Shown here: positions 59,505 through 64,000 of the stretch, in pieces
How positions within the stretch are numbered: position 1 is the first letter of the stretch
Layout of the letters: the number at the start of each line of letters is the position of its first letter
Source of the DNA: an uncultured bacterium
GTDB lineage: Bacteria > Bacillota_I > Bacilli_A > RFN20 > CAG-826
Length of the DNA: 64,000 nt
Assembly: GCA_949295325.1 (NCBI GenBank)
Contig: CASFKG010000002.1
Span: 140,047 to 204,046, forward strand
Direction: 5' to 3'
Notes under the pieces: generated by a model
What the model saw: only the letters and a program-made list of their open reading frames with translations
What the model was told of the DNA's origin: nothing
The model's database searches: none
Translations under genes and position numbers: made by a program

Positions 59505-59640
59505 GAATCCGAATAGTGGAAACATCGTTTTGGTGAATTCATCGTGGCATCGATAATCTCGATTCGGTGTATAAAAAAGCAAGTCAGTAACCTTGATTTG
59601 GTGTATTTTCGAGGATTCTAAAACCTCGTTTTTGTGCATA
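59505..59640. repeat. Four degenerate direct repeats with 34-bp period
   Basis: The core (T/C)TTGGTGTAT-like sequence recurs: TTGGTGAAT at 59530, TCGGTGTAT at 59564, TTGGTGTAT at 59598, TTTGTGCAT at 59631. Each is preceded by a TCG(A/T)TT-like stretch, while the other ~16 bp of each unit differ. The array ends 34 bp before a gene-start remnant related to archaeal-type AAA ATPases. It looks like an iterated protein-binding site rather than CRISPR, since the conserved part is short and imperfect. Confidence 0.6.
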
Positions 59641-59673
59641 GTCGTCTAGGACAGATGTAAAAGAAGGAAGGAA

Positions 59674-59978
59674 ATGAAGAGGAAAATCTACGACCGCCTA
59701 CTCGATTGGAAAAGGAATTCGCAAGGCAAATCCGCTCTTCTCCTCGATTCCTTTCTCGAGCGTCGGGAGGAGGTCATAGGCCTAACTAAAAGGATAGTCG
59801 TCCTATTGCTATCCTTCACCGGTGCCATCAACATCGTCTTCTACGGACTATATTTCGCCCTCACGCCCATCGCCTCGACGGCTGCGTTATCCTTCTTGCC
59901 ATTTTGGACCTAGGGCTCGCGGCGTGGCGCTACCGCGAATCGCTCGGGCTCATTTCCCTAGCCTTCCCCCAACTGTAA
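59674..59978 (+). pseudogene. Composite remnant: ATPase N-terminus joined to a membrane-protein fragment
   Basis: The frame opens with MKRKIYDRLLDWKRNSQGKS and ALLLD, the typical first 25 residues of DUF4143-type AAA ATPases, which should continue into a P-loop (ARRVGKS). Instead the sequence switches to LERREEVIGLTKRIVVLLLSF and TGAINIVFYGLYFALTPIAS, a membrane-protein piece, then after a one-base frameshift near 59880 continues VILLAILDLGLAAWRYRESL to a TAA at 59976. Both parents are gone. An SD-like GGAAGG lies before the ATG. Confidence 0.6.
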
Positions 59979-59984
59979 AGAGCC

Positions 59985-60014
59985 TCTACAAATCCACGCG
60001 CGCGATTTTATAAT
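59985..60014 (+). promoter_or_regulatory. Promoter of the GH13 glucosidase gene
   Basis: TCTACA (59985-59990), 18-bp spacer, TATAAT (60009-60014); leader ~18 nt with AAGGGGG. Confidence 0.65.
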
Positions 60015-60037
60015 TATGCGTAACAAGGGGGAAAAGC

Positions 60038-61726
60038 ATGGCGGGAAGCGCTTGGTGGAACTCTAGCATCGGCTATATGATCTATCCGGAATCCTTTAAG
60101 GATTCCAACGGGGACGGGATCGGCGACCTCGGTGGCATCATCTCCAAGCTCGATTACCTCCGCGACCTCGGGGTGGATCTTCTCTGGATCGGCCCCATCT
60201 TCGATAGCCCGATGGACGATAACGGCTACGACGTAAGGGACTACTACAAGATAAATCCACTCTACGGCACCACGGACGACCTCAAGAGGCTCTTCGCGGA
60301 AGCCCATCGAAGGAAGATCCGCGTGCTTCTCGATTTCCCCATCAACCACACCTCCGACGAGCACCCCTGGTTCAAGAAGGCAATGGGCGATCCCGATAGC
60401 AGGGAACGCGGATATTACTATTTTAGAAAAGGCAAGGGGGATAGCTTTCCGCCCAACAACTGGGAAGGCTTCTTTTCCACCTCCGCCTGGGAAAAGGCGG
60501 GGGATGAATACTACCTCCACATATTCACGAAGAAGATGCCCGACCTCAACTGGGAAAACCCGGAACTGAGGCAGGAAATATACAAGATCGCCCGCTATTA
60601 CCTCGACATGGGCTGCGACGGCTTCAGGCTCGACGCGGTCGCGCATCTGGCCAAGGACCTGAGCTTCGGGGACAGCGCGATGAAGCCCGATAGCAGCGGT
60701 TTCGTTTTGGACACCACGAAGTTCTCGAACCGCCCCCGCCTATTCGACTACATGAAGGAGTTCAAGGAGCAGGTCTTCTCCCATTACGACTGCCTGACCA
60801 TCGGGGAGGCCGGGGGCTGCATCACCCCGGAGGACTCGCTGAAGCTCGTCGACAGGAACGGCGGTTCCCTGAACATGGTATTCAACTTCGATACCGTCTG
60901 GAACAACGGCAATTTTGGGTCGATCGGCAAGAAAGACGAGGAGATAAAGGCCGACCTCTTCGACCTGAGGCGGAACTTCATGCGGTGGTATCAGGTCTGC
61001 CACGAAAGCGCCGACATGCCGCTATACTGGTGCAACCACGACCACCCGCGGGTCGTCAGCCAATACGGCTCGGTGGCCTACCGGAACGAGTCGGCCAAGA
61101 TGCTTCTACTGACCCTGCTTTTCCTTTACGGCACCCCTTTCCTCTATAACGGCGAGGAAATCGGCATGAGCAACGCCAACTATTCCTCCATCGACGATTT
61201 CAAAAGCGATAGGGGAACCATGAACTCCGTCGAGGCCTTTAGGAAGGAAGGCTACGGCGAGGAGGAAATACTCCATTACCTGAATAGGACGAGCCGCGTT
61301 AACGCCCGGACCCCCATGCAGTGGGACCGCGGGGAGAACGCGGGCTTCGGCTCCAATAAATCGATAAACAGGATCAATCCCAACTACCTTGAAGGGGTCA
61401 ACGTCTACGACGAGATGTGCGACCCCTATTCCATCCTCAATTTCTACCAGTACGCGATTGCTTTGCGCAAGCAACCTAGCTACGCCGACGCGGTGAGGCA
61501 CGGGAAACTGAGCTACGTCGATCCCAACCATCCCGACGTCTTCTCCTACATCCACGAGGGGGGGACCAAGCTCATGGTGATCAGCAATTTCCGTCCCTAT
61601 ACCGTCTACTTCACCTTCTATTACGAGATGAAGGACGTCTTGCTGCACAACTACGATGGGGTCATCATGAACGACCACGTGATCACCCTTAGGCCCTTCG
61701 AGTCCTTCCTTCTGGTGGTCAGATGA
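60038..61726 (+). CDS. GH13 alpha-glucosidase (oligo-1,6-glucosidase type)
   Basis: A 562-residue cytoplasmic glycoside hydrolase: WWNSSIGYMIYPESFKDSNGDGIGDLGGI at the N-terminus, DFPINHTSDEHPWF, GFRLDAVAHLAKD (nucleophile Asp), LTIGEAGG (acid Glu) and WCNHDHPRVVSQYG (stabilising Asp). The layout is that of MalL/oligo-1,6-glucosidases that cleave isomaltose or short maltosaccharides. No signal peptide. AAGGGGG lies 6 nt before the ATG. It overlaps the following regulator gene by 4 bp. Confidence 0.94.
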   Translation: MAGSAWWNSSIGYMIYPESFKDSNGDGIGDLGGIISKLDYLRDLGVDLLWIGPIFDSPMDDNGYDVRDYYKINPLYGTTDDLKRLFAEAHRRKIRVLLDFPINHTSDEHPWFKKAMGDPDSRERGYYYFRKGKGDSFPPNNWEGFFSTSAWEKAGDEYYLHIFTKKMPDLNWENPELRQEIYKIARYYLDMGCDGFRLDAVAHLAKDLSFGDSAMKPDSSGFVLDTTKFSNRPRLFDYMKEFKEQVFSHYDCLTIGEAGGCITPEDSLKLVDRNGGSLNMVFNFDTVWNNGNFGSIGKKDEEIKADLFDLRRNFMRWYQVCHESADMPLYWCNHDHPRVVSQYGSVAYRNESAKMLLLTLLFLYGTPFLYNGEEIGMSNANYSSIDDFKSDRGTMNSVEAFRKEGYGEEEILHYLNRTSRVNARTPMQWDRGENAGFGSNKSINRINPNYLEGVNVYDEMCDPYSILNFYQYAIALRKQPSYADAVRHGKLSYVDPNHPDVFSYIHEGGTKLMVISNFRPYTVYFTFYYEMKDVLLHNYDGVIMNDHVITLRPFESFLLVVR

Positions 61727-62289
61727 ACAAATACTTCCTTTTCCTTTCGCCCTCGAGTATCGACCGCGTCTATTTCAAGACGGCCCTGGAGGCGGCGGGC
61801 GGGGATTTCGAGATCACCTATACTTCCGATAACAAAGGCTATTTCGTCACCGACGGGAAGTTCTACGACGTCTTGGAATCCCTTCTTATGACGATGCACG
61901 ACGATCTAGGCATCGTCATAACCGTCTTGGTGAGCCACGAGATGAAGGCCCTGGAAGAAAAGGCCCTCAGGGAAGCGGTCAGCTATTTCCCCAACCAGGC
62001 CTTGTTCGTCACCGACGTCCTCTTAAAGGAATTCTCCTTCGGGGACTTCTCCTCGCTGCCGTTATTGAAGGCCGAATTCCGGGAAGTGCCCCACGAACTG
62101 ATGCTGACCGCCGGGACCTATCTGAGGGTCGGGCTCAACGGGGAAGAGGCGAGCCGGATGCTCTTCATACACCGGAACACCTTCAATTACCGGCTCGCCG
62201 CCTTCGTCGAGAAGACGGGACTCGACATCCGGGATTACCATAACGCCCTGTTGCTCGAGCTCTATTTCCAGTTTTCCAACCACGGATAA
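61723..62289 (+). CDS. PucR-type helix-turn-helix regulator
   Basis: A 188-residue protein. The C-terminal ~60 residues (LMLTAGTYLRVGLNGEEASRMLFIHRNTFNYRLAAFVEKTGLDIRDYHNALLLELYFQF) match the HTH_30 domain of PucR/CdaR regulators, with the diagnostic HRNTxxYRL. The N-terminal ~120 residues match no sensor I recognise. The 4-bp overlap with the glucosidase gene suggests it controls sugar genes, possibly msmK next door. Confidence 0.82.
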   Translation: MNKYFLFLSPSSIDRVYFKTALEAAGGDFEITYTSDNKGYFVTDGKFYDVLESLLMTMHDDLGIVITVLVSHEMKALEEKALREAVSYFPNQALFVTDVLLKEFSFGDFSSLPLLKAEFREVPHELMLTAGTYLRVGLNGEEASRMLFIHRNTFNYRLAAFVEKTGLDIRDYHNALLLELYFQFSNHG

Positions 62290-62294
62290 TCGAT

Positions 62295-62324
62295 TTGTGC
62301 ACATTGCACAAGAAAGCGCTTCCA
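62295..62324 (+). promoter_or_regulatory. Operators before msmK: palindrome and cre-like site
   Basis: TTGTGCA-CAT-TGCACAA (62295-62311) is a perfect inverted repeat. Overlapping it is AAGAAAGCGCTTCCA (62310-62324), one mismatch from the cre consensus WTGNAANCGNWNNCW. Both lie upstream of a TATTAA -10-like box (62330-62335). Catabolite or substrate repression by LacI-family proteins is likely. Confidence 0.65.
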
Positions 62325-62376
62325 TTTTGTATTAACATAGCGGCGGTAACGGGCAACTGCCCGGCGAAAGGACAAA

Positions 62377-63924
62377 ATGAAAGCACCGAAGAAAGAGAAG
62401 AAGGAAACCAAGGCCGAGGAGCTTAAGGCGCCGAAGGCCGAAAAGGCCGAAAAGGCCGCGGAACAGAAACCCGCGGAGGCCGTAGAAGCCAAGAAGGCCG
62501 AGGAACCAAAGCCCGAGAAGAAGGCCGATTTGCTATCCGGACCCACGAGCGACAAGGTCACCATCGCCAGCAAGAAGGACATCAAGGCCCGCAAGAAGGC
62601 GCTGAAGGAAGAAGAACACGAAATCCCCAAGGATCTCGCCTACGTCAGCCTCCGGCACGTCGACAAGGTCTACGATAACGGCGTCCAGGCCGTCTTCGAC
62701 TTCAACCTGGACATACAGAAGAAGGAGTTCATCGTCTTCGTCGGGCCCTCCGGCTGCGGCAAGTCGACCACCCTCCGCATGATCGCGGGTCTCGAAGACA
62801 TCACCAACGGCGAACTCTATATCGACGGGGAGTACTCCAACGACCGTACGCCCAAGGACCGCGACATCGCCATGGTCTTCCAAAGCTATGCCTTGTACCC
62901 GCACATGACGGTCTACAACAACATGGCCTTCGGCCTCAAGATCCGCCACCTTCCCAAGGCCGAAATCGATAGGCGCGTCCACGAAGCCGCCAAGATCCTC
63001 CAGATCGAGGAATACCTCGACCGCAAGCCCAAGGCCCTCTCCGGCGGCCAGAGGCAGCGTGTCGCCTTGGGCCGCGCCATCGTCCGCAATGCCAAAGTCT
63101 TCTTGATGGACGAACCTCTAAGCAACCTCGACGCGAAGCTCCGCGTCCAGATGAGGTCGGAGATCATCAAACTCACCAAGGCCCTGGGTGCCACCACCAT
63201 CTACGTCACCCACGACCAGACCGAAGCCATGACCATGGCAAGCCGCATCGTCGTCATGAAACTCGGCTACATCCAGCAGATCGGCACCCCGATCGAGATC
63301 TACAACCACCCGGCCAACCTCTTCGTCGCGGGCTTCATCGGCTCGCCGGCCATGAACTTCATCAAGGCCGTCTACAAGGACGGGGTGGTGACCTTCGGCG
63401 ACCACAAAATCAAGCTCCCGAAGGAGTTCGCGGACGCCCACGATGCCTTCTACAACGAGAAGGTCAACGAGGAAAGGGCAGCCATCGACGACCTCATGGA
63501 GAAGGCCAGGCTCGCGGCAACCAAGGAAGATGGAAGCGTGCCCAGCGACGCCGAAATCATCGAGGGTCTCGACGAAGCCACCCACAAGAAGTACGACGAG
63601 CTGACCGCGATGCTTTCCACCGACCTCAAGTCGATCGGCGGCAAGGGCGCGCACGAGGTCATCTTCGGCATCCGTCCGGAAGACATACACGAAGGGGACG
63701 AGGAACACGTCAAGAAGTACGGGGGCGAGCCCTATGGTATCAAGGTCGCCGTTGCCGAACTCCTCGGACACGAGTACTACGTCCATAGCGACTTCGCCGG
63801 CATCGACTTGGTCGCCAAGATCCCGCTTACCCACGAAATCAATATCGGTGACGATATCAAGGTGCTCTTCGACGTCAAGAAGGCCCACATCTTCGATCCG
63901 CAGTCCGAAAAGCGCATCTACTAG
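62377..63924 (+). CDS. MsmK/UgpC-type sugar-ABC ATPase with charged N-terminal extension
   Basis: A 515-residue ATPase that energises several sugar importers. Residues 1-87 are a Lys/Glu/Ala/Pro-rich low-complexity extension not found in the family (~370 residues). Then follow Walker [11 protein letters not shown] (~122-131), [20 protein letters not shown], signature [16 protein letters not shown], Walker [14 protein letters not shown] and [11 protein letters not shown]. The regulatory C-terminal domain carries a ~70-residue acidic insert before [14 protein letters not shown] precedes the ATG, and a GGGCA/TGCCC hairpin lies in the leader (62351-62362). Confidence 0.93.
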   Translation: MKAPKKEKKETKAEELKAPKAEKAEKAAEQKPAEAVEAKKAEEPKPEKKADLLSGPTSDKVTIASKKDIKARKKALKEEEHEIPKDLAYVSLRHVDKVYDNGVQAVFDFNLDIQKKEFIVFVGPSGCGKSTTLRMIAGLEDITNGELYIDGEYSNDRTPKDRDIAMVFQSYALYPHMTVYNNMAFGLKIRHLPKAEIDRRVHEAAKILQIEEYLDRKPKALSGGQRQRVALGRAIVRNAKVFLMDEPLSNLDAKLRVQMRSEIIKLTKALGATTIYVTHDQTEAMTMASRIVVMKLGYIQQIGTPIEIYNHPANLFVAGFIGSPAMNFIKAVYKDGVVTFGDHKIKLPKEFADAHDAFYNEKVNEERAAIDDLMEKARLAATKEDGSVPSDAEIIEGLDEATHKKYDELTAMLSTDLKSIGGKGAHEVIFGIRPEDIHEGDEEHVKKYGGEPYGIKVAVAELLGHEYYVHSDFAGIDLVAKIPLTHEINIGDDIKVLFDVKKAHIFDPQSEKRIY

Positions 63925-63945
63925 ACCAATACCAAATTCCTTTCT

Positions 63946-63981
63946 AGGAGGCCGTCCAAACACGGGCGGCCTCCTCTTTTT
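63946..63981 (+). terminator. Rho-independent terminator of msmK
   Basis: AGGAGGCCG / CGGCCTCCT, 12-nt loop, then CTTTTT. Confidence 0.93.
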
Positions 63982-64000
63982 ATGCGTAGGCTCTAGAGGG

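Noticed and set aside
59319-59639. Minus-strand 106-codon frame upstream of the ABC exporter
   Set aside because: It is built from the 34-bp repeats and the promoter region, ends at the exporter start, and shows no domain.
59505-59640. CRISPR array
   Set aside because: Only four units, the conserved core is ~18 bp and imperfect, and no cas genes are present.

Overview
The window reads as a chromosomal segment of a GC-rich member of the Bacillota, class Bacilli. This is inferred from gene content: EzrA, the DnaB/DnaI-type helicase-loading pair, a MutM-CoaE protein beside PolA and DnaE, infC-rpmI-rplT behind a structured leader, a thrS T-box, a CIRCE-like site at groES-groEL, and the ezrA - cysteine desulfurase - thiI and rpsD/tyrS neighbourhoods. 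TGA is used as an ordinary stop. The GC richness and the lack of sporulation or motility genes suggest an uncultured host-associated lineage (Erysipelotrichales/RF39/RFN20-like), but the order cannot be fixed from the sequence alone. No rRNA, tRNA, CRISPR array, prophage or intact insertion sequence was seen.

Layout. 1-3.9 kb: end of an ECF-transporter S component, then pepV, trmB, a YtpR-like gene and pncB. 4-7.1 kb: a LacI-family regulator and groES-groEL. 7.1-10.6 kb: tyrS, a membrane-anchored XRE regulator divergent from a lipoprotein gene across repeated operators, and a decayed leucine-rich-repeat gene. 10.9-16.3 kb: rpsD divergent from ezrA-nifS-like-thiI-nicotinamidase. 16.4-20.5 kb (minus): infC-rpmI-rplT, degV with a GNAT-like gene, and a membrane protein. 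20.6-22.9 kb: an ABC-2 exporter and an MGMT-like gene. 22.9-28.3 kb (minus): thrS with its T-box, and pfkA-pyk-ROK kinase. 28.4-37.5 kb: dnaB-dnaI convergent with dnaE-polA-mutM/coaE. 37.5-44.6 kb: a MacB/FtsX-type ABC system divergent from marR and a heterodimeric ABC exporter. 44.6-46.7 kb: an ECF sigma factor overlapping a membrane-anchored serpin. 46.7-49.7 kb: ackA-nrnA and an esterase. 49.7-55.2 kb: glgB-glgP-dUTPase-membrane protein. 55.3-60.0 kb: a second heterodimeric ABC exporter between two decayed regions, with a 34-bp-period repeat. 60.0-63.9 kb: a GH13 glucosidase, a PucR-type regulator and an MsmK-like sugar-ABC ATPase.

How the parts fit. Sugar use forms a theme: alpha-glucoside cleavage, the ATPase of sugar importers, glycogen branching and phosphorolysis, a ROK sugar kinase, PfkA, Pyk and AckA. 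A LacI-type regulator has a promoter element that recurs at glgB. Pyridine salvage is served by pncB and the nicotinamidase. tRNA thiolation is served by the desulfurase-ThiI pair. The primosome loader and both DNA polymerases are clustered.

Four things stand out. (1) An ECF sigma factor is translationally coupled to a single-pass membrane protein whose outer domain is a serpin, in the position and topology of an anti-sigma factor; this would be a protease-sensing switch. (2) About ten first-of-operon genes have a -10 box ending only 6-10 nt before the start codon and usually no ribosome binding site, which points to widespread leaderless mRNAs. (3) infC appears to start at an AUC codon. (4) Several housekeeping enzymes lack a signature residue (MGMT Cys to Thr, DnaI Walker A Lys to Arg, ROK without its zinc motif) or carry extra segments (MutM-CoaE fusion, histone-H1-like tail on GlgB, charged N-terminus on MsmK).
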